DNA from: Burhinus oedicnemus
Lineage: Eukaryota; Chordata; Aves; Charadriiformes; Burhinidae
DNA length: 64,000 nt
NCBI GenBank assembly: GCA_008921705.1
Contig: VFFE01005959.1
Span: 216,313-280,312, forward strand
Direction of reading: 5' to 3'
Shown here: one piece after another, positions 33,301 through 46,249 of the stretch
Numbering within the stretch: position 1 is the stretch's first letter
Layout: every line of letters begins with the position of its first letter
Program-made: the position numbers and the translations under genes
Notes under the pieces: model-generated
Seen by the model: only the letters and a program-made list of their open reading frames with translations
Databases searched by the model: none
Told to the model about the DNA's origin: nothing

Positions 33301-35390
33301 TAGCTAAAGTAGATCGCTTACTTCTCCTATTCAATCTAGCTCCACTTATAGCGTGGAAAGATAAAATCCTATATAAGCTCTTTTCTCAGGTAGAGTCATG
33401 TTACCTCAGCATACCTCACATGGATCAGCTTTGCAAGACTAGCAGGACTAGTTCCTTCTCTTTTTTCTATGCTTATCTCTTCACCATAAGTTAAAATAAA
33501 ATAATTTATGTTGTACATTAGTTAATATTGTCTCCCTGTCTAAAGCTAAAGGAAGCGTGTATTTTGACACAAAGTACATTATAATGCGATGCAATTAAAT
33601 TTACTTGCTGAAGGAAAAATTCCATAAGAAATGCTGAACTTACTCTTTTCCACTGCCATACATACTCTGCAGTAGGGACTAATTTGCTTTTCTTTTGCTA
33701 GCTATGAGTTAGTAGGTCTTAGATTTGCTGTCACAACTGTAGAAACAGGAAATTGTGAGAGGACTTTTAGGATGATAAATCAGGATCAACTATTAAATTT
33801 TAATTGACTATTAATTTAACATTTAATAATTTAGTTATTTAATTGGATGTGAAGTATAGTCTGGGGACTGGGATTGGATATTACATTTTTCAGATTAATT
33901 CTAAAGTTAAACAGGTATTTATAGCTAAAGTGATGCAATAACCTTTAAAGAATAACCACGAACAAACGTTAGACATAAAGTGTGATTAGTAAATATGTGC
34001 TGATTTTGTTTTTTCTTGGCTGCTCCAGATGGAGAAGGCCTGTTTTGGAAGAAAAAAGCCCTTTCCCAACTGGAGTTAATACATTATTAGTTAATAATTC
34101 AAAGGGTTCAGGGTATCATTCTTTAATATAAGAATGCAAATCAATATTATCTTGATGGATATAATTGAATCAAGTCTTAGAGACTTCCAGCACAGCAGGA
34201 ATGTCTTGGTGATATTACTGCCCATGTACAAAAAGAGCTACCAGAAGTTAGGTGTAAATTTTAAGCAACATTATTTAATGAACTGAGGAAATTTGTTCTT
34301 TGTTAATTAGGTGTACCTCCAAAAGCCTCACAACAAACTGAAAGCATGTCATATGATTCATATTTTGCTATTTAATGATGTCCAGGCTCTTTCATCATTG
34401 AAATAACATAAGCTGGATTTGGCAAAGACCAATTAGCCTTTACACCGTTGCCTGCCAGTGCCAGAAAGGATCTTGAAATTTATTACAAGTGGTTTCTGCT
34501 GTGTCTTTTAAACAAACCTGTCTTGTGATTGAGCTTCTACGCTTGGGAGAGAAGTTACACCTTTCTCTTGTGGATCTGACAAGAAATTTTGGGAACTCAG
34601 GCTCCTGGGCATGTGTAAGTGCTAGGTCAGTGAATCCTAGACTAGGTGATAGAAATTTTTCTAATATTGAACTAGGCTGCTACATACTTTTCTAGGATCA
34701 TTTGGATAAAATTCACAGTGCTGCTTTTGATTTTTCAAAACCACATGTATATTCTCTTGGAAGTATTTGGGACACTTTCAACTTTAGTAATTTAATACAG
34801 TTTTCGACAGAATAGCGAACATGGGGAGAAATAATGATTGTTGTGAGTTACGAGTATGTGCAATTTGGACAAGAACTTTGGTTGCCCTTGAATGTGTATT
34901 CACTTAAAAAGAGGCTCAGCCTTTTGACTTGGTTGCAGAGAAAGCACTCGAGGGTGTTCTTGATGGCTAGGTTGCATGCGCTTGAGTCTTACTCAGTGCA
35001 CTGCAAATCCTTCCACTCCCTGCAGAGAACACTGGCGTTCTTGACTCTAATTCTTTTGTCCTGCCACTTACCAACTCTCCCTTGAACTGGAGCAATGGAT
35101 ATTTAGCAGAGAACATTGTATGTTTTACCTGATAGTGTAGTAACTCTATTTCCACTAGGAAAATACAACACACTATCTTTTTGTGTCAAGAGTCAACTGA
35201 GAAGTACCTCGGGTTTTGGGTTTTTTTGTTTGTTTATTTGGTTTTTTTTTAAATTCTGCATGTTGTGCTGATACAAAGTTAACAAAGCTAAAGTAATGCT
35301 ACTAGCTTCAGTATCACTAAGAGAGAGTGAAAGGTTAAGATCCCAGGTATCAGTGAATATAGAACTGGGAATTTTTAAAAATTGTATGTT
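30309..35390. other. Intergenic region between KDM3A and REEP1, left part
   Basis: AT-rich sequence without convincing genes. It holds a CAAA simple repeat at about 31028 to 31049, an AT-rich block at 33780 to 33850, a short protein-like frame at 32787 to 32975 followed by an A13 run at about 33043, and a T/G-rich tract at 35210 to 35256. No repeat family recognised otherwise. Confidence 0.6.
31028..31049 (+). repeat. AAAC tetranucleotide repeat
   Basis: AAAACAAACAAACAAACAAA, about five units of CAAA. Confidence 0.85.
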
Positions 35391-35395
35391 GCTAA

Positions 35396-35585
35396 ATGTG
35401 ACCTAGTTGGTATAGCACAGAACTGGGAGCAAGATCTGGAATCTAACACTAAGTGTGTCATTAGGCAGATAATTTAATTCACCTCATTTCTCTGTAAGAT
35501 GGGGATAACAATAATCATTCTTATGAATTGCTTTGTGTTGTGCACCTGAAAGATGATGAGTATTATAGCTACTAATTAAATATTA
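35396..35585 (+). repeat. MIR-like (CORE-SINE) relic
   Basis: Reads like an eroded amniote MIR: GTTGGTATAGCACAGAACTG, then TCATTAGGCAGATAATTTAA, CTCATTTCTCTGTAAGATGG and GGGATAACAATAATCATTC in the right order and spacing. Old, heavily diverged. Confidence 0.7.
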
Positions 35586-38029
35586 TTTTAATCTTCAAAT
35601 TTCCTTTTCCTTGTAAACTTTAATAAGTGTTTATGCTCCCTAATGCCAGGGAGGAAAAAAAGCATGATTGTGAATCAGCTGCTAAGAATTTTTCCCAGAA
35701 GATATTTAATATTAAATTGGGATTGAGTCATCTGTTTCAGATAAAGGGACAATGCAAGAAATAATATGTGAGAGTAGAGATTGTGAGTAAAATATATTCA
35801 AAGCAAAATCAAAGCAGCTGACACACCTGTGCCTTCAAACTGGCTCCCACCTTCCCTGTACTCTCAGTCCAGGAACTGGAAATGGGTATTGTGATTTCTC
35901 TGCAGCTTAGAGAGAGCAAATGCAACAGTATCGCTTAAAAAATAGGTACAGCTGCAAGTTACAGATTGTTACTGATGCTCTTTCAGTCTCAGCTCTCCTG
36001 CCATGTGCTGAAGCCTCTTCCTTTGCACTAACAGCCAGCCCGGCTGAGGGGAGCACCACGGCAGTTTTAAGGCCACTGGGACGGCAACTGAATTCCAAGC
36101 TGAAGCCTGCAGTGCAGCTGGGCATTGATACTGGTGCTGGTAATTATGTTTCACTGTATTTATCACTGTAAAGCACTTAGTAATTTCCTATTCCTCTCTG
36201 TAAAGCTCCCCAAGTCAACTATTATGTCAGTGAAACTTAGTAGTGTCTTTTGCCTAACCGTCTGTCTTCACAGTTGTTAGAGACCAATGGCTGTTCCCCA
36301 AACTCTAGACTTTGGCAGTAGAGGTTTGTGCCTAAAATTAAAACAGTAGTTCTAAAGCAAATTCCTGACTCCAGTGAAACCACGAATTTCACCCACTAAT
36401 TTTTTTAAGAGATCATATGTCAGCCTTGTCTTCTCCTAAGAGGAAGGTTGTGATCTGTCTTGTCTGTCATCTCTTCTGAAAATCATAAGGAGGCAAAACT
36501 GAACTTTTCTTGCTTCCCAATATCTAGTGCCCTCAATAGCATAATTACTTAACTACGGTTGTCCAAAAAATGGAAATTACATTTTCCAGTTTCCTTTGCA
36601 GAGGAACTTGTGCAGCAGCATAGGTTTCTAGTGCTGCTTCTTACTCTTATTTCCTATGCACAATTTACCACAGAATAAAATTTACAGCTGCAGTTTTCTA
36701 ATGAGAATATAAGAGACACAGCCAAGTTACTCCAGGCTGTCCCCGTTGTCCAACAATCTTGGACACATAAACAATGAGGAGTAGCTTAAAACCTGTATGT
36801 CTACCTTGGGATAGCTGGAGATGGATTTGTTTCAAAAGCAAGTAGAAAAGTATTTTAGGTGATTAAAATAATTGGCAAAGGTGAAAAGGATTTTATAAAT
36901 GCAAATTTGGAAAAAAAGTTCAGCAGATCACTGGAGGACTTTGAATTTTAGAAGGCATGATTATGTGTCAGGTGTTAGTTTCCCTGACTCATGCCACTGG
37001 GATGATTAGCATTATGCCTCTGGTTGCAGCAGAGGTAGGATGTGTCTCACTTTGTATAACATATAGGTCACAAACTGCCAATACAAAAAATATGCATTTA
37101 ATGAACTTCATCCACCAGCAGGCATCATATTGTCTAGGCTTACTCTGCAGGGAACGGAGAGAAGCATCTCAGAAGGAGATTCACACTAAAATAGGTGTCT
37201 AGAATAAGTGGGACAAATTATCCCTCAGAGATGTCTAATCTTACTCATTTGCTGTAGAGGTCCCTGATTATTGACCTATGATCCACCCTTTCTTTTAGAG
37301 TAAATGCTGAACTAGATACAAACATAAGGTGGGATGATGTCTGTGCTACTCTTTGGTTTACACATTGTTGCCCAAATTAGGTAGGCATTGAATTTTTATT
37401 ATTATTTTCTCAAAAGCTACTGTGGGTGAATGTTAGTATGAGGGACTAACAAGCTAATAAGCAGTATAGTGTATATTCAGGGTTCACAGGTTTCCAGTGG
37501 TAGAAATGACCTTAAGAACATTAGAAGAGAATGTCTAAAGACAGGAATCACAGGAACTGATTGTGGCCATAAAGGATCTTTTAAAGAGCGGGGAAAAAAG
37601 AAATCTTTGTTCTTAAAGTTCATTATTTTATCAGAGTGCTTTGAACACATCTATTGTTTGCACACAAGGAATGCAAAATAATCATTTATGAACACATGCT
37701 AGAAAAGATATGATTCAGAATGCTTGGATGGGACTATTCTGTATCACAGTGTTAGATGTGCTACAATACCTTTTCTAGGTTTACCATACTAACCTATATG
37801 CTTGCTCCCCAAATATATTTTCTATAGACTCTTTCAAAGTTAGCAAAAAGTGTGTAGTGAAAATGGAGACTTAACTAGCAGTAGAAATGTTGCTTTATAA
37901 GCAGACTTTTAGCGTAAGAAACTAGGATGTTAGGACTTTATGAGCAGGTCATATCAACCGATGGCTTAAGAAATGCTGTGTTAGAGCAGACGTTAGGGAT
38001 ATTGCTACTGGTTCATTGTATGGAACTGG

Positions 38030-38130
38030 TGTTATTACTTAACCTCTTTGCACTTCATTTTCCTCTCTGGGATTAACAAATATTTACCCACCCGTAAAAA
38101 GTACCTTCTGTTCTTCAGAGAAGTGCTGAA
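38030..38130 (+). repeat. MIR-like fragment
   Basis: Order of TTACTTAACCTCTTTGCACT, a TTTTCCTC block and GAAGTGCTGAATAAATAC resembles the 3' half of MIR. Short and diverged. Confidence 0.4.
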
Positions 38131-38654
38131 TAAATACAGTGTAGTATTACCATCATCAACAGGTAATCCTGTTAATCTAACATGCACCCTATGGGTATGT
38201 TGAATATGTTCCATACCACTTTATCATTGTAGTTAGATTAACAAAGGATATTACAGGGATTAACTCTTAAGTAATGGTTGCAGCTGCCCACCATGTGTGT
38301 TTACTATAGCCCCAAACCAGGGTTTGAAATCCTCTTGCCTGCAGTGAATAGAAGGAATGCACTTGACTTCTGCAGAACCAGTTTTCCATTCAAAAGAGCA
38401 ATGTCTTGACCTAGTCGTTCCCAGTAAGAGGTTTGTAACGCAACCTGTTGCACAGCGCTCTGATAGCTGCAGTGCTGCTGGCACCAGGGAAGACAACTTC
38501 AGTGCTAAGACAGCTTCAGGTCTCTGCCTACCGCACCAGTTCTGCGGAGCTGTTGTAAGGTTAAAACTATCTCACATCCCACTATGCTGTAACAGCCGCA
38601 GCTCACAAACTCATGGCTAGATTATTTTATAAAATATTAGCTGGAGACAAGTGT

Positions 38655-38750
38655 AATGCAGCTTCAAAGTTGGCCCTGCTTTGAGCTAGAGGTTGGACCC
38701 GATGACCTCCACAGGCTACTTGCAACCTAAATTATTCAGTTATTCTACAA
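38655..38750 (+). mobile_element. CR1 LINE 3' fragment
   Basis: AAGTTGGCCCTGCTTTGAGC, GGTTGGACCCGATGACCTCC and ACCTAAATTATTCAGTTATT match the extreme 3' end of avian CR1 with its terminal ATTCT-type repeats, in plus orientation. Confidence 0.85.
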
Positions 38751-40397
38751 AGTCAGGTGGAGCCTCAATGGCATGGAGCTCAGCATGAATTGAAAATCAC
38801 CCTTTGGCTACTGAGGACGTACTTGTGTAGCTGGCTCAGAGTAAGCTCTGTGTTGCTACAGCAACACCTTTATCAGTGCCCTAACTGGTTTCAGGGTAGT
38901 TCTGGGAAGTTCTATGATTCGCTGGCACACTTTGCACAGGATATAGATATACCTTCACAATTCTGCTGTTGGCAGTGTTATTCACTGGCGCTATTCTGTC
39001 CATTTCACTTCAGTGGCACTTGGAGAATCTCTGAGCTGTAATAGACATTGGAAGTATTTTCAACAGAGGGCAGCTGAAATGGAGTCTGAGGGAGAAGACA
39101 CTCCATCACCTGTCTACATTGCAATTAAGAGTCTCTTACGGGAGTGTGGAGGAACAGGGAGGGAGAATATGTGCTTGCGAATGCTTCTCTTAGCAGCTCG
39201 AGAGGTTGGAACTTGCAGTTTTCTGGCTGGAGACTAATATGGAAAATGGAGATTGAGCATGAAGGCTTCTTGTTGGTTTATTTTTTCGCAGTTGGCTGTT
39301 GTCTTTTTTTCTCTTCGTTACCTTTATAGAGTAGTTTGTGGTATTGTAGTGTAGACTTCTAGGAGTCTGAATTTCCATTTTCAGCTGTAGCCTTTTCAAA
39401 TCTTGTGCTAAGCAGCCAGACTAGATCACTATTTGTGGGGAAAAACTACTGCCACTTTCCTCAGTCAGACGTGCCTCATTCAGAAAAATGTTAGAATGTT
39501 ATCACTTCCCAGCACCAAATGCTGGGAGTGCGCTATATGCTATTCGTGCACCACTCACTGATCTTTGTAAGCTGTAAGCAGATACTAGCCAAGAAACTGC
39601 TATCTGGTCTCATTAATAGTGGCATTAAAGTGAGATATTGTAAGTCTTCCAAAGGAAGTAATGTTTATAGGGATGAGGTCCTCTATAAATAACCTATAGA
39701 AGGTAACTTGAAAACTCTTATCACAGTGGGTGTATTTTTCATTTGTCTTTTTTTCTGAAGCCTCTAAGTTGTTTGTTTGGATCCTGCTTTTTTCTGTTTC
39801 AGTTTTGGAGCTTAGCCTTTTTTGTGCCTGGGAAGAGAATCAATTGTTGGTCTTACTGCCACATAATGAGAGAGAGAAGCAGGATGATACTGCAAGTTTT
39901 TCATATACCCTGACTGCAGTCATAGTTGTATAACTTACCCATATAAAGAGGCATATTTTCCCTGACATCTTTTTTACTTTTTCCAGAATTAAATAGAACT
40001 GGAACTAGCTTAGCATGGTGGAATTTCATGTTCATGACTATACATAGTATGAGAGTCCCTGTCTTTAATATGCTCTGTGCTTTGACACTCAGCATTTCTC
40101 TTTGCATTTATAACTGTGGAGAAAGCAGTTATAAAACAGTAGGTGGTTTACACACCTTGAAAGGAACAGAACAGGACCCACATGGAGGAGGCAGGTGTAT
40201 TGTTGCATATGGGAGGAGGAGGAAAACCCTGATAGAAATATGGGAAAACCCCTGGAGAAATGACTGCACACACAGTGAGGCTGATGCTCACCTGCAGGTA
40301 CTTCTGAGCAGCTCCTATGGGAAGGCATCTTTGCCAGGTGTGCCAGTGCATCTAGTTTCCTTCTGCCTCCCTCGGGGCTTTGCATGAAATTGAAATC

Positions 40398-40939
40398 TGT
40401 AGTTGCCACGTCCCAGTTCGTGCTGGGATTTAAATTGATCCTGGAGATCAATAGCAGCTCTTTATTAAAACTTACAGTAAAGTAACATTTATACAGTTAT
40501 TAAAGCATGTTTTCACAAAGCCACAGTAGTGTAGTAATTGCTTAGTAATTTCACCTATGTACAGGATACTGGTAAATAGAGCAGTGCCTGCAATACCAAA
40601 GTGGTTGGTTAAGGGTGATTCAGCAAGGGATGGCAAAGAAGCCCACTTTGCTTTCCTCTCTTATTGTCTTCAAGTTTTTTATTACATCAGTCCATGAAGA
40701 CAGTCTGTCTCTAGAAGCTGCTCAGACCAGTCTGCAGCCGTCCTTTAGTTTTCCTGTAACATAATTAAGGCTCCCCCGCTTTCCTTCTCTGTTTCCTTGA
40801 AGGAAACCTTGTCTCTTCTGCTCATGAGAAAGGCCCCTTTCACTCATTATTTACAGCTTCTTGTTATCTTTAACATTACCATCTGCATGGCGCCTCAGTG
40901 AAACCTCAAAGCCATGCACTGACCATATTTCTCTCAACA
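40398..40939 (-). mobile_element. Candidate solo LTR of an endogenous retrovirus
   Basis: On the minus strand the segment begins TGTTGAGAGAAATATGG and ends CGTGGCAACTACA, giving TG...CA ends and a length of about 540 bases. An AATAAA signal lies at 40466 to 40461, about 60 bases from the 3' end, as expected for the R/U5 part, and is followed by the near palindrome TCCCAGCACGAACTGGGA. No target-site duplication is visible and no internal retroviral genes are present. Confidence 0.4.
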
Positions 40940-41104
40940 TCCCTCTTTAGCAAATATCATGTTCACACTAGCACTTAATTACCTTCCTCCTTTCTCTCTG
41001 TGTCTGGTTTAAGGGCAGGAACATGGTCGAGTCGTCCTTCAGTACATTTACTATTGTATTGTAGTCATCATTAAACATTATACAGTAACAAAATTCAAAA
41101 AAGC

Positions 41105-41290
41105 CCATCCTTCCTATGCAAGAATATAAGAACTGAGGTACTGGATCAGACCAAAGGTCTGTGCATCTTAGTATCTCCTCTCTGGCAGCAGCTGATAATT
41201 AGGGCTTAGAGAGGCACAGAGCAGAAACTTTAAAGAGTAACCTTCCCCTGATCTTGACTCAGTATGCATCATCCGCAGCAGTTTGCCCAG
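41105..41290 (+). repeat. Ancient amniote CR1-derived repeat
   Basis: AATATAAGAACTGAGGTACT and GGATCAGACCAAAGGTCTGT match a phrase typical of old CR1-related repeats that are abundant in turtles and crocodilians and survive as relics in birds. Limits approximate. Confidence 0.5.
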
Positions 41291-44200
41291 AAAGTGGCCC
41301 TTTCCCTTTACTTTTTCAGAATGATTAAATGTCTTGTTTTAAAGCTAGAATAGGCTTGGTCTTGCTGCTGCTTTCCAGTCTTCTGAATATACCTTATTAT
41401 TAGAAGTCACTCTTGCAGTTCTTCTTTTAGAAGTTTCCTTTTCTTAACAGAGGGAACATCTCTGTCATACTTGCCTTCTGACTCCAGCAGACATTCAGGA
41501 GCTAGTGTTCATGAAGAAGAAAAGCCTCAAGAGAAAGATGGTGAGGATCTGAACCTACTATGGGGAAATCCCAAGCTGACATTCTCCAAATATCCAACCA
41601 ACATATCTGAGCAGCATGTCTTTCTCTTTGTTTGCAGTCTTTATCAAATATATGAGTAGGTTCTTGTCTGGCAGGCACAAGGGGAGAAGTGCTTCATAAA
41701 AATAAGGGAGTTGTATGTCACATCCGTAAGAGGAGACGGCAGTGTTTCTTCTTACCTGCTATACCAGGAGGCTGTACAATTTGATCTGTAAGACCTCTCT
41801 TCCAACAATCCATTTTCCGATCATCATTTTCTTTGCTTACACATAATATTTTTATCGAACTATTTCCTTTCTTTTTACATTTTGTTGTAAGATGTCTGTA
41901 GTGGGGTGTTTAGGACATAAGCAGTGACAGGCAGATCATCTGGAAACACAGAACAGACCTGATGATTGTGCATGACTAGGCTGAGGTGGAGAGATGGTAG
42001 CAGGTAACAAGGGCCAAGAAAACTAATCTGAGTGTCAGAAGTACTATAATAATAGTGGTAATTTATTAATGTCTTTATTGGCTTTTAAGGCTGAAAACAT
42101 AAGTTCCAGTCTAAGATACAGTCCTTTTTTCATCAGTTTATAAAATGCTGTAATCTAAGCATTTTCTTCATTCTGAAATACTAGAATGGAAAACATGCTG
42201 AGCTGGGATAATTTCCCACGAAGCTGGAGGGTCTGCAGATTCCTCACAGCCACTAATGAATTAATCTAAGACACATGGATTTATTCCAAGGCAGAAGCAT
42301 CTCGTATCATGTAAGTTACAGAAGGGGATATGGGAAGCAAAGAACAGACTTCTCAGAAGACACTTTTGATACATGACTTGAAGTATTCAGAGCTTAGTAT
42401 GTGGAGATACTGAGTAGCAGTGACTGAACTCTGTGCCGCAGTTTTCTATTAGAATATTTGAGGCTAAGCTGTTCATTTTGGTTACCCAAAGCCAAATGAT
42501 GCATTGAAACATGCTGGTCTCCGTGTTTTCCCCAAGCTCATGTGGTGAGTCATTGAGAGTGAAGAGTGCTTCTCAGCAGTCACAGTTCCCAGCTCAAATG
42601 CCAGACCACACCACTTTTGAGTCAAAATAGGCATTTCTTAATCTTCCTTTGCTAATGGCCATAGCTCTGAAGAAAGCAATTCAATAATAAAGATGGAAAT
42701 GGCAGCCAGGAAATGCTGACTGTCCCCACATGCTTTAACAATACTTCCCATAGAGCAGGATTAACCTTTTCATATCTAGTCCATATCTGTTAGTAAAGCT
42801 GTAGTTTTAGAAATGGGCATTTTTCATTACTATATTCAGGAGCTGCATTCTTCTCGGATTTTTGCCCTAAATGTCCACATTATCTTTTTAAGTTTTAGTT
42901 TCCTTGTTTTTTCCTTTGCTTTCTGAGTAGAAGTCAGGAGATAAATGCAAGAGATCAGCCATTCTCTTCCAGTGGGTGGAAGACCAAACATTTCTCTTCC
43001 AAGAGGCTGAGCATATGTATCTATATATATGTGTGTGTATATATATGTATGTATGTGTGTATATATATATATTCCTTGATGGGATGCAGAATATCTATTT
43101 CCTGACTAAATTATCTTTCTTCTCCTGATACTTTTTAGGTACTGTAACAATACTATACAATATACGTGTGCACTGTTGCTATTGCATGTGTATTTTATTT
43201 TTATATTCATTTTGTTATTTTGTTTTCTCCATGTGAACTTCAGCACCTAAACATCACCACAGGTTTCCTGTCTGATATTTTTCTCTATACCTGGGGACAT
43301 TTCCTAGGTAGGTTGTCTATTCTTCTGAAGCTGTTCTGAAATGTCTGTCATGTAGGTTCAATACGTTGGAGGACATGCCTTCTTGATAAGAATTATCTGG
43401 ACTTGCTACTTCCTGACCTTTTCTAGATTTGGTAACAGAGTGCCCTGTGCATATATATCAGTCATTCTTCTTGTTCTAAGAAGTCTTGGGTTGGCAATTG
43501 TTGTTCAACTGTGAGGCTGACATCCCCTCTCCCTGGGGCCAAAGAGGAATGAGTCTGATTATGATAGAGCTGTTGGGAGGTCTGACTTCTCCATGGCTGT
43601 GAACTGCTCAGGAAAAGTAGTTGCTAGGAGAAGGCTACATAGTATTTAGGGCAAGGGTGGTGGCTTTGCCTTCATTAACAAAGCTGGTTTGTTATTTGGG
43701 GAACAGAGATCAAACCATCTAATGGTGCAATCTGTGTAGGATTTTTCACTGCCTGACAACCTTCCACTACTAAAGCTGTTCCAGAATGTTCCACTAGCAT
43801 TGGGTGGCCTCTCTGCTGAGCTGGCTGTGTAAATTAATTCCTATCTGTTCCTACAGCTTTAACTCTTCTTGTGTCTCTCCATTATTTCTTTATAGACTGG
43901 GTCAGGTGGTTTAATAGCAAAGGAAAGGCTTTCTTCAAGCACAGCCTCTTCACAGGATGCTTGGGATGTCATATGCCGAGCTTAGCCACAGGGCTGTATG
44001 ATTTATCTCAAGATACAGCCCATGAAGAGTATGTAGGGGGCATTGTCACCCTTCCACTGATGATGGTAGAGCTAAATTTCTCCCCTTCACCCTCTGTTTA
44101 CCAAATAACTATTTAAGTAAAGTTCCCTGCATTCACATTGACAGGCTCATTAGTTTTTCCATCACCAGACTACTTGCTAACTATCTGTGTACATTTGAGG

Positions 44201-46180
44201 CTTAAGATCGGTCAACAATCATCAGGTGGTAATTGTGTCAGTTGTGTACAAAGCAGCAGCAGAAGAGGGGTCTGGGTCCTGCTTACCCCTCAGAGCTGCC
44301 AAGCAGAAGGGAAAATCTTCAAGTGTTTCTAAGGGTTGCTGCCCAGAAAACAGCTGCAGGTCAGCAGTGATGGTGACTAGCAGGAGTTGCAGGGAATATG
44401 GTGAGCTGGAAGAGGCTGGAAGGAGCCAAGAGAGCATGAGGCTCAGTTATGCTTTGTGCACTAAAATGTTTTGCTGCAGCTTTGGGTGTTGTCGTCTCTC
44501 TTTATGATCCGATATCTTCTCCTGTTGGTCCATTTTTCTATGCTTGAAATATGCAGTAATTACTAAGCGGCAAGTTCCATGTTCTGTGGTGATTATGCAA
44601 ATGTGCGTGCAGAGAGATCTGTGCCTTATACTTGATAATATCACATCATTAACTGTAATAATGTTGTGGAGTGTCTGCCCACATGCAGTCTAAAATCTCA
44701 CACTAAATAATCGTGATACATGAAAAACCTTGCATAAGGATAACAGATTTCCAAGTACTTATTTGGCTATGATACACAACCAAGACAGCCACGGGATGAT
44801 TCACTGCCTTAGAGTTTGGTCTAGATGGCCTAATGGCTTCTTTTGGAGAGAAGGCAGATCTGCCAGAGAACAATCTTGTCTGGAGAAGGTGGCTAATTCA
44901 CACTTGCTTATTGCGACAGACCACCCACTCCTGTCTTTGTGGTGCTTGTATAGCAGTCAAAATGCTGGCTGTAGCGATGCTGCCACTGTAGGCTCTTGCA
45001 GTCCCCGAGGCAGAAATGTTTGGTGGTGGCCCCGTACCTCCAGCTGTGGTTCACAGCCTGTCTGTAACCAGAAAATACCGCTGTTTGCAGCGGAAATGCT
45101 GCTGTAACCCAGGGAGGTGGGCGAGGAGGTAACAGCTTGTCACAGCGTGAGGTGGAAGTTCCCTCTGGTGGAGAAACAGCCCCACTGCAGAGAGAAGAGC
45201 AATGCGGCGATGTAGTTGCTCCCCCTAGAAGATAATTTTTAGAGGTGCTGAACTTCAACTACATGTATGTCTATACCTGCAGCTTTAGCTGGAGACTATG
45301 GGTGTTACTGTTTTTCTGGGGACTAGATCCAGGGAGCCTACATAATAAAAGATGATCCTGTTATGGAGGACTTTGAGCTGAGCAGAAGAAAGGTGTTAGA
45401 TAAGGGCTGGATCTTATTGTGTGATGGCTATCCCCCTGTGGAAATGGACAGGAGTGTGAGGATGACTGTGGCCACCTGGGACTGGAGAGGTCTGTGATCA
45501 GCTCATAGCTCTGCTATCTCTGGTTTGAAATGTTCAGTCTCTCCCTAGAAGAGTTCCTCGCAGGTTACTCACAATACATTAGTGAATTTCAGCCTCTTTC
45601 AGCTATGCTGTCTCAGAATGATGGGGAAAATTTGCTGCAGATGCACAGTCCTAGAAAAGAACAATGTGTCAGCCATGAAGGCAGGGATCCTACAGTGAAG
45701 CCAGGGTGGCCGGAGCCCTGGCCGTAACACCTGAAACCAGGCCCACTGCTCCACGGAGCCGCCTCCAAGTGAAGCTTGGGGCTGGTCTCATGGTGGCAAG
45801 CTTGAGAGAGATCTAAGGATTGCTGCAAGACTAAAACACATCATGAATTCCCATAGGCACATGTGCTTCTAGTAGAAGAAAAAAATCAAAGCAGTGGAAG
45901 ATGATTTCTGACAATCTAATCACACTTGGAATGTACGAACATAGTGAAGGAAAAGAAGAACCCAAAGGAATCCAAGGGAAGAACAACCTGCAGGTCAAGC
46001 CAACATCTGTTCTGCATATGGTCAAATGTTCCTCGTGGGAATTGGACTTGATAGCTGTTAGACTCCCTAATGAAAACTAGTGTGGAGGAGAGATTGCTGG
46101 CTGTCATCACTGATGGTGATGAGGATTCACCTGGATCGTGTGGCTAGTACCCTTGTTCATTGTGCCTGCAAACTTTGGGG
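41291..46180. other. Intergenic region upstream of REEP1
   Basis: AT-rich, with one TA/TG microsatellite at 43018 to 43073. No gene, RNA gene or clear repeat family seen; the modestly longer open frames around 44226 to 45258 lack any recognisable motif. Confidence 0.6.
43018..43073. repeat. TA/TG microsatellite
   Basis: Alternating purine-pyrimidine tract made of TATATA and TGTGTG blocks, about 56 bases. Prone to length variation and Z-DNA or cruciform formation. Confidence 0.9.
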
Positions 46181-46249
46181 CGTGGCGGGGGATCCCTTTC
46201 TTGGTATATATCCAAGAAGCCCATCAACACTATGCCTTAGCTTTGCCTT

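Larger units (their letters stand above)
35586..40397. other. Intergenic region, middle part
   Basis: Apart from the repeat fragments at 38030 and 38655, I recognise nothing. The open frames here have no family similarity and no conserved splice context. Confidence 0.6.
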
